Assembly (NCBI GenBank): GCA_004369085.1
Contig: ML210177.1
Span: 1 to 64,000 of the forward strand
Length of the DNA: 64,000 bases
Direction: 5' to 3'
From: Coprinopsis marcescibilis
Taxonomy: Eukaryota; Basidiomycota; Agaricomycetes; Agaricales; Psathyrellaceae
Shown: positions 11,425 through 24,237 of the stretch, piece by piece
Numbering within the stretch: position 1 is the stretch's first letter
Layout: the number at the start of each line of letters is the position of its first letter
The notes under the pieces: generated by a model
What the model saw: the letters and a program-made list of their open reading frames with translations, nothing else
The model's database searches: none
What the model was told of the DNA's origin: nothing
Position numbers and translations under genes: made by a program

Positions 11425-12977
11425 CTATGGTTTCCGATTCGATAGTGGAATAATCGCATCTGCTGCTTGTCTCCGTTCGTTCTTTTTCTGGTTGCTCTTT
11501 GCGACGGCGTATACGATTCCAGAGAAGAAGCCGACGGACACTGCGGAAACCGAGCCCACTGTAACAGGGTCTCCAAAAAATATCATGCCGGATGCTGCCA
11601 CTGGCAACTTGTTCAAAGCCCCAACCATACTGATGCGCAATGATCCGTTCAGCTTCCTTTCATCAAGCCATGCCATTAAACACTCACCTGTAGGTTGTAC
11701 TGCTCGTCACACGGACACACCAAGCCGTAGTGTAGGAGATTCCGACAGCTGCTGCACCAGAGAAGGCAATGGCAAATAGAAGGAAGTTCCGGGTCTCGGG
11801 AGGACTAAGTGGGACATCAGCATACGTGTTCGTTTTGGAGAGATAGACACGCACAAGTTGCGAACGAGATTCTCATGGCCCCAATTCTCTACTACGAGAG
11901 AGAAGACCACGAGAATGGGGATGCTCAGCAGGTTGTTGTAGAACATGGTGTCCCAATCGGAAAAGCCAGTACTCTTAATGCGTTTGCGCATTGATAGTAC
12001 CTAGAGAGCTGAAGTGAGCTGTCGATTGGGGGACGCAAAATGCAGAGTAGACGGACGTATGCTGCACTTGATATGCAGTTGAGTAGCATCCAAAAATAGC
12101 CGGTGTTCATCCCTCTCAAGGCCCCAAGGAGAGAGTGCATGGTGGTAAGGCTAACGCCTGTGCTTGTCCCTGGTACTGAGCCAGCGACAGCACTCTTCAC
12201 ATCTGACCATGCTGCAATAACCGAGGAAATGACCTTGAAGAATGTGAGTTCCCTTGATGCGGCAGAGGGAGGCACAACATACCATGAAGATAAATGATAC
12301 AAACGTCAACGCAGTAACCCTCCCTCCGAACCAGATGACCTCGCCATAGGCCTGCAAAGACATTAGAATAACACTGACAAGGTTTACTATTACTCACAAT
12401 GAGAATAATCGTCAAGTTCTTGAAAATTGTGTATACAGGGATGCTAAGGAATTGCTAGAATTGGTGGTTAGGGGACTCTGTGGACGAAGATTGCTTGTAC
12501 CACGAACCAAACTCTTGGAGCCGGTGTAAATGACGCTGACGAGAAGAAAGCTGATTGGGAACCACTTCTTGGCATCGTTCAGGTCAAAGTCGCGAAACGA
12601 TATCAGCCCGATTCGCTTGACTGCCCAAACACAAGCTATGCAGACGGTAGATTGGATGCATAGCAACAGAAAGTTCATCGAAAAGTGTGCCCCAGAAACG
12701 ACGAACTAGACATTGGGTTAGCACAATAAATCTCAGCTGTACAGCGAGGTGAATAACGTGCCTTGTTCACTACAGTCATTAAAATCGATGCGAGACAGTA
12801 ACATATAATTGATGGAGCTAGGGATACCGTCAGGAACGGTGCGTAATTGAGTGGTTAATGGGAAGTACCTGCACTCAAGGAGCTATTCTCTGAGCTTCCT
12901 GCACCTGTGGCAATAGCCTTCTTAATTTCTGCTGCATCCCGCTCAGGACTCGGAGATTTGGTGTTGGAAGAACCCAT
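11425..12977 (-). CDS. VRG4: GDP-mannose transporter of the Golgi
   Basis: Multispan nucleotide-sugar transporter exchanging GDP-mannose for GMP across the Golgi membrane, needed for mannosylation of cell-wall proteins and lipids. Nine exons (12869-12977, 12762-12817, 12508-12705, 12398-12454, 12283-12351, 12057-12233, 11855-12000, 11688-11804, 11425-11629) give 377 aa, typical for the family. The GDP-mannose signature '[19 protein letters not shown]' is present near the C-terminus, and '[10 protein letters not shown]', 'VIAAWSDV' and '[10 protein letters not shown]' also match Vrg4. The intron after exon 2 has a GC donor (AAG|GCACGT). The cytosolic N-terminus is Ser-rich. It is divergent from the PQ-loop gene and lies head-to-tail with pyruvate carboxylase. 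Confidence 0.95.
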
Positions 12978-13322
12978 ATTGCACATTCAACGGTGGTTGC
13001 TGGCACTGTCAACAGGCGCTAACAATGTCTTGAAGTCGTCCTAGGGTATATTTGACTTGCTTGTCCTGGTTCAGCAGGGAAGAGGGGTGGATATAAATCC
13101 CCAGGTCAAGAGAAGGGAGAGAAATGAGGAAGGTCGAAATAGACCGTGCAAGCAAAGAAACCTAAGCGTAGACGACTTAATTGCCACGAGCGATAAATAG
13201 GACGGCACGTGATCACTTTGATCACCCGTCATTCTGTCGCGGTACTTACACGCTGGTTGAATTTGAATTTCTCTACACCACCATACCGAGCTGCAGCTGG
13301 TTTGCAGATTTATCTACAACAT
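12978..13322. promoter_or_regulatory. Divergent promoter, VRG4 / PQ-loop gene
   Basis: A 345-bp gap between opposed starts. It holds a CACGTG E-box at 13206-13211 overlapping an inverted repeat, GTGATCA at 13209-13215 and TGATCAC at 13219-13225, with a 3-nt spacer. CACGTG is the classic site for bHLH factors. A role here is inference. Confidence 0.45.
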
Positions 13323-14563
13323 ATGGCTCCAGAATGGCTATCTACGTTGGCCTCGGTGGGAATGGCTGTTGGTCCACCACTTGTGAGCTTTTATCTCTTA
13401 TCCTATCACTCAGGCACCACTCATTACAACCTCTATAGGTTTATGCAGACCAGGCGATATCCATTGTTCGGAAAAAGTGCGTCTTCAGGATACATATATG
13501 ATTTCCCGAAAGCGGTCTGCTAATGAAACCCTTTGACAGAGATGCTACCGGATTTTCCCGCGACGTCTGTGCTATATTGTCACTAATTCCCATTGATGTG
13601 GTTTCTGTTCAAGACACTGACCGTGATTGTGTGCTTTGTACAGGCTTTTGGCCAACATAACCAGATGCTTCTTCTGGCTAGGGTACGTATGGTATCACTC
13701 TTCGCAAAGTCCCAGCTGACCAAATGGCGTAGCGAACACTTTGAACTTGCTTTGCTCGTGCAATCAATGTTGATGATATTAGCGCAAGTAAGTACCGTGT
13801 CGACAAAAGTCCTTGCGCATATTCACGTCACTATATAGCTGGCGCTGCTATACATCTGTATTCTCTATCGACCGAGGCTCAGTCCGGAAGCAATGCTAGG
13901 CTCCAGCCGACCGTTTGGATTCTGGCAATGGCCGACATACACGCAACATGTCGAATTCCTGGCCGGCTTTATGTTCGTATCTGCATGCATTTATCCTTTT
14001 TTTGACTGCTGAACGAGACGCAAACCAGTCTGCTCCAAGCCATATTGTTTCTGATATTTGGGAGGTCCAACTTTTACATCGGTGTCCTCGGGTTTGTGGC
14101 ACTCGGTTTGGAAAGTACCTTGCCCATACCCCAGTTAATCAGGTAAGGGGGATTGCATTGTGCCTGCAATTATTTTACCTTATGACTGCACAGTAACTAC
14201 AAGCAACGCTCACTGTATGGGTTCCGAATGTCGACATTGCTCGGATGGTTTGGAGGTGATCTTTTCAAGTAGGTGCCCCGTCTCGTTCTCATCCCACATT
14301 TGCAATTAATGTACTCACTCGAATAGGACCATCTATTTCTTCGTTCAAGGATCGCCTCTCCAATTCAAAGTCTGTGCCATCTTTCAACTTTCCATTGACT
14401 GCGGTTAGTCTGGCGGAGTCCTGTCTCCGTGAACGATACTCATCTCCCCCCAGCGATAGTTGCACAGCGGATACTGTATGGGAACACACCTCCAATGTCT
14501 GCAATTATGAACGAGGATGATGATTTGGAGGAAGCGCTCGCATTAGCTGATGAGCAGCATTAG
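13323..14563 (+). CDS. PQ-loop membrane protein (Any1/SLC66A2-like)
   Basis: Ten exons from 13323-13382 to 14454-14563 close in phase to 246 aa. The seven-span PQ-loop fold is visible in two copies: 'YADQAISIVRKKDATGFS' followed by 'LLANITRCFFWLG' in the first, and 'NYKQRSLYGFRMSTLLGWF' with 'GDLFKTIYFF' in the second. The second loop lacks a literal Pro-Gln pair, as in the yeast Any1 and human PQLC1 group. Yeast Any1 works with flippases and phospholipid balance in the Golgi and endosomes; assignment to this branch is by resemblance of the 'KQRSLYG...GDLFKT' block. The acidic tail 'EDDDLEEALALADEQH' may be a cytosolic sorting segment. It is followed 216 bp later by clathrin heavy chain. Confidence 0.83.
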
Positions 14564-14779
14564 TTGTTGAACATGTTCTCTGTACATAGTCACTGTGATA
14601 AATGATGTAGAGGAGTATTCGTGCACAATTGTTAGGGGCTTTGGCTGTGCCATGAATTGATGTGCATCGGTTTTGGACATGTTTGGTTACCGGCGCACAT
14701 GGGTTGCCAGCCAACACGGCCAAAGCATAATCCTATCCCTCTCCATCTCATATAGTCCTCCTGGACATTTTGCCGTGAA

Positions 14780-17700
14780 ATGGCGGCTGCAGATATCTCA
14801 AAACCCATCGCATTCTGCGAGCACCTTCAACTGTCGAGCCTGGGGGTGCAACCAGCTTCAATCTCATTCCAGGTGCGTTGACGCGTCTCCAACCGCTGAC
14901 GTGCATGAGCTCACCATTTGCGAACTCATTCATTTCCTTCAGGTATGGCTTCAAGCGATCCAATAATCCAACCTTGATTGAATTAAATCCTTGCATACAG
15001 ACTCTAACCCTCGAATCCGACCATTTCATCTGTGTAAGGGAGAAAATCAATGACCAGAACCAGGTCGTCATCATCGACTTGACCGACGCCAACAATGTCT
15101 TGCGCCGACCCATTACGGCCGATTCAGCTATCATGCATCCGAAGAAGAAGATTCTTGCTTTGAAAGGTTCGTATCAGTCTGTATCTCGCAGCATTCGTAT
15201 GGTACACTTACGCCCGTTCAGCTCAACGGACGTTGCAGATCTTCAATATTGAAACTAAGCAGAAGGTCAAAAACCACGTCAGCAATGAGGATATTGTGTT
15301 CTGGAAGTGGGTCTCTGACACGACTATTGGTATGGTCACGGACACCGCCGTATATCACTGGTCAATCGCAGACCAAACATCTCCTCCGCAGAAGGTTTTC
15401 GACCGTCATCCAACTTTGGCCGGCACTCAAATCATCAACTACAGAGTCACGTCCGATGAGAAGTGGCTCGTCCTCATTGGCATCTCTGGCAACACTACCA
15501 ACCCCTCCGCGTTCAAGGTCAAGGGTTCCATGCAGCTTTACAGCAGGGAGCGAGGCGTAAGCCAACCTATTGAGGGTCATGCTGCGGCCTTTGCAGAGAT
15601 CAAGTTGGATGGCCACCAGAAGCCGACCAAGCTATTTACGTTTGCCGTGCGTACTGCAACTGGAGCCAAGGTACTTTCCTATTGCACTTGAAATCGGCTT
15701 CCGACTGACACGGCCGATCCAGCTTCACATCGTTGAAATTGACCACCAAGCCCCCGACCCACCGTTCGCTAAGAAGAACGTCGATGTTTACTTCCCGCCC
15801 GAGGCGAATAACGACTTCCCAGTGGCCATGCAAGTCTCCAAGAAGCACGGCATCGTGTACATGGTTTCCAAGTACGGGTTCATCCACTTGTATGACCTTG
15901 AAACCGGCGCTTGCATCTACATGAACCGTATTTCCGGCGAAACTATCTTCGTTACTGCGGAACACGAGGCCACCAACGGTATCATCGGTGTCAACAAGAA
16001 GGGTCAAGTTCTCAGCGTTAATGTTGATGATCAAACGATTGTCCCTTATATCCTTTCGACTCTCGACAACACTGAGCTTGCTTTCAAGCTGTCTAGCCGA
16101 GCCAACCTCCCTGGCGCTGATGATCTCTACGTTAAGCAGTATCAACAACTTTTCTCATCTGGTCAATACGGCGAAGCTGCAAAGATTGCTGCCAACTCTC
16201 CAAGGGTAAATCCCAATCTTGACATCATTGCGTGGTGTACCTGCTCATACTAAAATTTCAGGGCATCCTGCGCACAACCGCAGTCATCGAATCGTTCAAG
16301 CAAGCCCCTACACCACCCGGTGGCCTGTCGCCCATTCTGCAATACTTCGGCATCTTGCTGGAGAAGGGAGAGCTCAACCATCAGGAATCCCTAGAATTGG
16401 CCCGCCCCGTCCTTCAGCAAGGACGCAAGCAGCTGCTTGAGAAGTGGCTGAAGGAGAACAAGGTACTCGAAATCCATGAGAATGCCAGAATTAGCGTTTA
16501 ACCATCCACATCAGCTTACATGTAGCGAAGAACTCGGCGACATCGTCCGCCTTCACGACATGACGCTTGCTCTCAGCGTCTACTTGCGTGCCAATGTTCC
16601 GAACAAAGTCATCGCTTGCTTCGCTGAAACCGGCCAAATCGACAAGATCGTCCTTTACTCGAAGAAGGTCGGATATACGCCAGATTACACCGCCCTACTT
16701 CAACACGTTATGCGAACCAGCCCCGAAAAGGGAGCCGAGTTTGCCACTCAATTGGCCAACGACGAGAGTGGACCATTGGTCGATATTGAACGTGTTGTCG
16801 ACATCTTCATGTCGCAGAACATGATACAACCTGCCACATCTTTCCTCTTAGACGCACTTAAGGAGAACAAACCGGAGCAAGGTCATCTCCAGACCCGTCT
16901 GTTGGAAATGAACCTGGTTCATGCGCCACAGGTCGCCGATGCCATCCTCGGAAACGATATGTTTACTCATTATGATCGCCCTCGAATTGCCAACCTTTGT
17001 GAGAAGGCCGGTCTTTTACAACGAGTAAGTACCATTCTGCATACGTGTGGGCTCTTTGTTCACATCGAACCTAGGCTCTTGAGCACTATGAAGACATCGC
17101 GGACATCAAGCGCGCAGTTGTACACACTACTGGCCTCCAGCCGGACGTAGGTTGCTTTCTAAATCAATCAAGCAGAATTCTGACAATATGAACAGTGGCT
17201 CGTCAATTACTTCAGTAGGCTCACTACCGAACAGTCGTTCAGCTGCCTGCAGGAGATGTTGAAGGTCAACATTCGCCAGAACCTGCAAGTTGTCATCCAA
17301 ATTGCCACCAAATACTCTGACATCCTTGGGCCCATCAAGCTCATAGAGATGTTTGAAGGGTTTAAGAGCTTCGAGGGTCTCTACTACTACCTTGGCTCCA
17401 TCGTCAACCTTAGTGAAGATCCAGAAGTCCACTTCAAGTATATTCAAGCGGCGACCCGCACTGGACAAATCCGCGAAGTTGAGCGAATCTGTCGCGAGAG
17501 TAACTTTTACAACCCGGAGAAGGTCAAAAACTTCCTCAAAGAGGCCAAATTGCAGGATCAACTTCCCCTCATCATTGTCTGTGACCGCTTCGACTTCGTC
17601 CACGACCTCGTCTTGTACCTCTATCAGAACGGCCTTGTCAAGTTCATCGAGGTTTATGTCCAACGCGTTAATGCTGCCCGGACGCCTCAAGTCGTTGGTG

Positions 17701-20700
17701 GACTGTTGGATGTCGATTGCGAGGAGGCTACCATCAAGAGCTTGCTAGCCTCGGTTACTGGTAATTTCCCTATTGACGAGCTCGTTCAAGAGGTCGAGCA
17801 GCGCAACAGACTCAAGCTGATCCTCCCATGGCTTGAAACCAGAGTTCAAGCTGGCAGCCAGGATCCTGCCGTCTTCAACGCCATTGCAAAGATATACATT
17901 GACAGTAACAACAACCCAGAGAAGTTCTTGACAGAGAATAATGTACGTGAACTGTTAGGTTCATTCCACAATCAACCTGACCGAACGTTCTATAGCTGTA
18001 CGAGCCGTTGGTGGTTGGTAAATTCTGCGAGAAGCGTGACCCATACCTCGCGTACATTGCATATGCTAAGGGCTTCTGCGATGATGAGTTGATCGCCATT
18101 ACCAATGAGAACACGATGTTCAAGCAACAAGCTCGCTACTTGGTAAAGCGACGACAGCCTGAACTTTGGGCACAAGTCCTTGGAGACGAAAACATTCACC
18201 GCCGCGCCTTGATTGATCAAGTGAGAAATTTCTCTCATCCACAATTTTATGGCGACGCTTAACTATGTTAGATCATCGCAACCGCCCTTCCCGAGTCCAC
18301 CGACCCAGACGATGTCTCCATCACCGTCAAGGCCTTCTTGCAAGCCGACCTCCCCATTGAATTGATAGAACTTTTGGAAAAGATCGTCATCGAGCCATCG
18401 CCATTCAGCGATAACAGGAACCTGCAGAACCTGTTGCTTCTAACCTCTATTCGCGCCGACAAAGGCAAGGTTGTCGGTTATATCAACAAACTGCAGAACT
18501 ACGATGCAGCCGAGATCGCCAAGATTGCCACAGAGCACGGCTTGTATGAAGAGGCGCTTACCATCTATAAGAAGCACGAGCAACATGTCATGGCGATCAA
18601 TGTGCTCGTCGAACACATCGTTTCTATTGACCGTGGCTACGACTATGCCAACAAGGTCAATGAGCCCGCTGTGTGGAGTCGGTTGGCCAAGGCTCAGCTC
18701 GATGGCCTCCGTATCAAGGACTCAGTCGGTATGTAACATCTCACAGTTAGCGAGTATGGAGCTCACAGTTTTCGCTAGACTCGTACATCAAGGCTCAGGA
18801 CCCAAGCAACTTCCAGGAACTCATTGAGATCGCCAACCATGCTGGAAAGCACGACGATCTAGTCCGCTACCTCCAGATGGCTCGCAAGACACTCCGCGAA
18901 CCCAAAATCGACACCGAATTGGCCTACGCCTACGCCAAGACTGATCGTTTGCACGACATGGAGGACTTCCTGGCAATGACCAACGTTGCAGACATCCTTG
19001 TGGTCGGAGAAAAGTGTTTCGAAGACGAGCTGTATCAAGCTGCCAAGCTGCTCTTCTCCAGCATCTCCAACTGGGCTCGCCTGGCCACCACCCTCATCTA
19101 TCTTGGTGAAAACCAGGCCGCTGTTGAGAGCGCTCGCAAGGCCGGCAATACCCAGTAAGGGCAATTGTAAACTGGACAGAACGCTTTCTAACCTATTTCT
19201 CTATTCATTAGGGTCTGGAAACAGGTCCACGCTGCATGTGTTGAGAAGGGAGAGTTCCGTTTGGTAGGTTCAAAGTTCCACCAAGCTATTCAAACTCTGA
19301 CGGGGTATGTTAGGCTCAAATTTGTGGTCTCAACATCATTGTCCATGCCGAAGAACTGACTGCGCTCATTCAAATGTACGAACGCCGTGGCCACTTCGAG
19401 GAGATCATTGGCCTCCTGGAGGCTGGGCTGAGTCTTGAGCGAGCACACATGGGCATCTTCACTGAGCTCGCCATCTTACTCAGCAAGTACAAGCCTGCTA
19501 AACGTGAGTAACCGGGAGGGCTGTATTATCTTTTCTTGAGTCTGACATTTTTGTTAGTGATGGAGCACCTCAAACTCTTTGTCGCCCGTATCAACATTCC
19601 AAAGGTTATCCGCGCTACCGAGAAGTCCCATCTCTGGCCCGAGCTCGTCTTCCTGTACATCAAGTACGACGAATTTGTAAGTTACAACCTGTCTCGCTGT
19701 GTGATCCCACTCTAATCAACTCATACAGGACAATGCTGCGCTCGCCATGATCGAGAGATCTGCGGACGCTTGGGAGCACAACCAGTTCAAGGATGTTATT
19801 GTTCGGGCAGCCAACATTGAGATGTAAGAACTTCCGAAAGCTTTCAATTCCCGCGACTAATCTTACCCCTCCATCAGCTACTACAAAGCCTTGACATTCT
19901 ATCTCCAAGAACAGCCCTCTCTTCTCACTGACCTACTCACTGTCTTGATTCCTCGAATCGATCACAGCCGAGTCGTGCGCACGTTTAGGCAGATTGATCA
20001 CATCCCCCTCATCCGCTCATATCTTATTGCCGTCCAACATCTCAACATCGAGGCAGTCAACGACGCCTATAACGATCTTCTGATTGAAGAGGAAGATTAC
20101 AAGACCTTGCGTGATTCGATAGACAGCTTCGACAACTTCAACAACATTGCGCTGGCGAAACGGTTGGAAAAGCACGAGCTACTCGAGTTCCGCAGGCTGG
20201 CTGCTCACTTGTACAAGGTATGGACTATCAGGTACCGCCCAGCTCGATAGCCTTGCTTACTTCGTCGTCAGAAAAACTCGCGCTGGGAAGAGTCCATCGC
20301 CCTTTCCAAGCAAGACAAACTGTACAAAGATGCCATGGTCACTGCTGCGGTATCCAACTCATCCGAAGTGACTGAAGAACTCCTCTCGTACTTCGTTGAC
20401 ATTGGCAACAAGGAATGCTTTGCCGCAGTCTTGTATATCTGTTTCGACCTTTTGCACTCTGACGTGGTTATGGAGCTCTCGTGGCAACACGGCCTCAACG
20501 ACTTCTACATGCCATACAAGATCCAGATTGAGCGGACTCGCGTGGAACGGGTTCGTGATCTAAAAAATTTCAAGATTCATATCATTTACTCACCGTGTTG
20601 GACAGCTTGCGCAAATCGAGAAGGAAGTGCGGGATCGATCCAAGAAGGACGAACAAAAGGAGCAGGCTGAGGCTGATGCGCCCATAATCAACCCCGGCGG

Positions 20701-20888
20701 CTTTGGAAATAGACTGCTGCTTGAGGATGGAGGGTAAGAACGAATTTCATCTTCGAACATGAACATGTTTGATTTATTCGTGTTACAGTTTCGGCGGCGG
20801 AGCACCTCTCAACGGCATGGCTTATGTGGGTACTCCTGTTGGCCTTTAGACGCAATTTACTGACCAACAGACAAACTTTAGTCGATGA
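14780..20888 (+). CDS. CHC1: Clathrin heavy chain
   Basis: Leg of the clathrin triskelion, coating vesicles in endocytosis and Golgi-endosome traffic. Twenty exons (first 14780-14872, last 20871-20888) close in phase to 1678 aa, against about 1675 in animals. The N-terminal seven-blade propeller (about residues 1-330) starts '[16 protein letters not shown]' and contains '[14 protein letters not shown]'. The long alpha-solenoid of clathrin repeats (about 540-1560) includes '[18 protein letters not shown]' and '[14 protein letters not shown]'. The trimerisation region and light-chain-binding end contain 'GWxDF'-like '[18 protein letters not shown]', and the tail is Gly-rich. The final coding exon is only 18 nt (TNFSR). 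Long frames on the opposite strand at 15636-16148 and 17127-17690 are shadows of this gene. Confidence 0.98.
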
Positions 20889-21116
20889 CTGGCTTCCAGT
20901 AAATAATTCTGTCTCTCTAATGTACTACGCATACCTTTGTAATTGATTCCTTTGATGTTGGTTGAAGAATTGGGTATGGGAGGGATAACGTTTGTTTGGT
21001 AACGTATTTATAATTAAGTGTTGCCAAGGACCATTGCTGTGGGAGCAGTGCCATTTATGAACACTCTCTACCTTGTATACTACTTTTCTGTATTTCTTTG
21101 GTGATACCCCTCAACC

Positions 21117-23925
21117 ATGTCCCATCTATCGTTGCCTCTTCACTCTTCGAACGGCAGCGCCGAACCCTCGTATTCAAGCATTGACATCCTCTTGGGAACA
21201 GCTTCCGCAGCCAAGTTTCCCCACACTCGCGCACAGCTCGCTGCAATCGCCCGCCAACACAAGCCGACAGTCGACAACTATGAAGGAGACATCGATGGCG
21301 ACGACGTAGGCAGGGTGCCTGCAACGCTACTGACGACTGTAGTCAATCTTCTCGTTGACGAGAAGGAGGATGAACTCAAGGAGGCGCTCAGAGAGGCATT
21401 TGCAGGGATGAACGATGAGTCGGTACGTCGCGAGCAATGGTTTTACGTGACGACAAATGACTAAATCGTACGATGAGCAGATCGAGCAAAGCGTCTTGGA
21501 ATTGATGCATAAACACAAGGACGACGTTGCAGGCGTTCCTTTTCTCTTTCTGACGCCAACCAGAAGACCGATTTCTCGACCATCGTCCAGGGCATCCAAC
21601 AGGCTATATCCCGCCCGTCCAGATACGCCGATATCTGCCCCATCGTCTCCTTTGGCCAACTCTTTGACTTTCCGCCGTCCTCACACACCAGTCACATCGC
21701 CACTTGCAAACGCTACACAAACCACAGGGTACATGACAGCCAAAAGCGAATATTCACCCTCATCTTCCCCGATCTTGATGCACGCATATGTCAGCTCCCA
21801 ATTTACAGCTAGTCTCCCCGCTTCTCCGATCTCTTCACCCCGCCTTTTGAACGCAAAGGCATCCGAATTCAGACCGATACCCAGGCCGCTTTCGGCGGCG
21901 TCTTCGAATCCGGGTGCGCTTTTGCGAGCCGATACCCCTTCGCCAGATCTCTGGGCGCACAACTCTCCACGGGCAACATCGAACCTGGCAATAGCAGCAC
22001 CGTTGCTTCCAGACCAATATCTTTTGTCCCGTTCTATAACCCCCAGCTCTTCTCTTCGCTCATCAACGCAACCACTCGACGAAAAGGAAGATGACGATCT
22101 GGACCTATTCTCAAACGATATCGCAGGGTCTCTCCATTCAATTACCATCTCAGACTTTGATACCCACCAATGGCCTCCCCCAGAGGTTATCGATTCAATG
22201 GAAAACTCTGCCTATTCTCACATGTATGCCTTTGGACAGGGCGACACCAATGGTCAGACTGGAGAAGGAGACATCGTTGATCCTGAAAACGGAACCGTTT
22301 TAACCGATGGTATGACCCCTCTCGACGTTTTGAGTTCCGTCTTTGGATCCACTCTTGCTCCGTCCGAATTGGAAGAGGCTTTGGCAGCAAATGGATACGA
22401 TTTCGATCGTGCCATGGCCTGGCTCGTCGACCGCTCTTTACCAACGATGCAAGGGCCACCCAACAGGCCTATGCTCCACAACAAGTTCATCCACGTTGGC
22501 CGCGACTCAAATGGCCGAGGTAGAGGTTATCCTCCTATACCTGGACCACCATTGGGACGAGGTGGACCGAGATACGTCAATGGGCGTCCAGCTCCGAACG
22601 GAAATAGAGTGTGCAGATACTTCGTAGCGGGCGAGTGTCTCAGAGCAGACTGCCGATTTAGGTGAGAAATGTTCATGTAACCGCGAAGCTCTTCGCTTGC
22701 TGATTCCCTTGTCTCTGCCAGCCATGACCTTGAGCGTGCGCTTTGCCGATTTTGGCTCCGTGGAACGTGCGCCAAAAACGAAACTTGCGAATTCTTGCAT
22801 CATATCCCGAAGGATGTTGATATTAACTCTGTCAACGCTGCCCTTTCTCGGGCAAATGTACCTCCAGGAACCGGTCCTCTTGCCAACCTACACCAAGCTC
22901 AGAATCAGATCTCGGACGAGTTCCCAGTCTTGGGTTACGAACCCGGTAATATGCGACTACGCAAGCAAGCGTATAATGATCCCGGCAGGACGAGATTTGC
23001 TGCCGCCGTCAAAAAACCTCCCCCGCCTCTCCATCATTCACGCGACAGCATCGGCGGCGGGGAACCCCTTCACCACCCTGCAGTTGTTGCTCCCCGAGCA
23101 TCTCCTCGTACCAAGTTGAGACCTCCAATGTTATTGCCGACCCTGCCAACTGGAGAGGCCCTGAACAGCATCTACATGTCCTACCGTTCGCGCGCTTTGC
23201 AGCTTGGTGCGGCCAGAAACGCTTGTCTTTCGCGTGCGGCCGATGCATGGCGTCGCGGAGATGGTGCAGCAGCGAAACGCTTCAGTCGAGAAGGGCATGA
23301 ATTGAATGCGAAGATGGGTACCGAGATGGCCGATGCTGCGTCCAAGCTTGTCCGTGAACGGGCCAGGGTGTCCGAACAGGCTGTGCGGGGAAGAGATGCA
23401 TCATGGTCAGACGATCCTGGAGATCGTTCTGCTCGGGGCAAGGTTTGCGGCGGTGGATTGGGCGTTTGCTTGGGGATTGTGAACCGGGATGTCGGTGAAG
23501 GCAAACTAACCGCCGAAGAGCGAACAGAAGCAATGCTGGATCTACATGGACTTCACTCCAACGAGGCAACCGAGGTCTTGGAAAAATTCCTGCTGGCTGT
23601 GAGTATTTGCAAAATCCATCTGTCTCAAGTGACTTATCTATCTGTCATCGACCTCGAAACAGTTGGAACGTGAACATTTCTACGGTCTTGGTACGCTTCT
23701 CTGTCACTTGACGGTTGTGCTTGCTCATTTTGATGTTCCTTCAATCCCGCAGCTTATGCAATCGTTGGCGAAGAAAAGCACACTGGCACTCAAGATGTTG
23801 CAAGGGGTGCTTCTCGCTTGCGATTGGCAACAGGTGTTCGTGAATGGCTTCACCGCTGGGGCTACCCTTGGAGCGAGCGCGATGGGATCATTTGCATCGA
23901 TCCTCTTACGCATGCCTCTGAATAA
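21117..23925 (+). CDS. Tandem CCCH zinc finger protein with CUE-like and SMR domains
   Basis: Exons 21117-21422, 21481-22661, 22722-23598, 23663-23690 and 23753-23925 give 854 aa. A low-complexity Ser/Pro region (about 120-310) is followed by a CUE/UBA-like helix set, 'LSSVFGSTLAPSELEEALAA'. Two CCCH fingers follow near residues 480-530 (Cys spacing 7-4-3 and 7-5-3, with 'CRYFVAGEC' and 'CRFWLRGTC'). Next come a DUF1771-type helix, 'YRSRALQLGAARNACLSRAA', and a C-terminal SMR domain with the 'LDLHGLHSNEA' motif. SMR domains of the Cue2/N4BP2 type cut mRNA at stalled ribosomes; here the usual GxGxHS loop reads 'VGEEKHTGT'. Likely an RNA-binding factor of mRNA quality control, with nuclease activity uncertain. 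Confidence 0.85.
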
Positions 23926-24237
23926 AAGTCCTCGGTATAAGATGAACGAGACCATGAGATCTGTCTCTCCTAGAAGAGAATCAAATACTGACGTTTGTGA
24001 ATTACTAAGTAACCCAAGAAAAATCTTGTAAAATGTATATATGCAACCGATTTTGTTGATCTGAGCACGCCCAAGCCTTTCATCCAAAGTTTACGCCCTT
24101 GCATCGACGAGGTCGGGAACTGATAATGATGGTCTTTTGTACCCGTCACGTATATACGTAATGACGCCAACGAGGTTATAAAGCTCCACCAAGCGTCGTT
24201 CGAGTTCATTTCCTTCTTCTCACTACTCAGCAACGAT

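Noticed and set aside
15636..17690. Antisense frames of 170 and 187 codons over clathrin heavy chain
   Set aside because: They mirror conserved clathrin exons and carry no domain; they are shadow frames from codon bias.
21681..22148. 155-codon antisense frame
   Set aside because: Lies inside the long second exon of the CCCH/SMR gene and shows no family or splice support.
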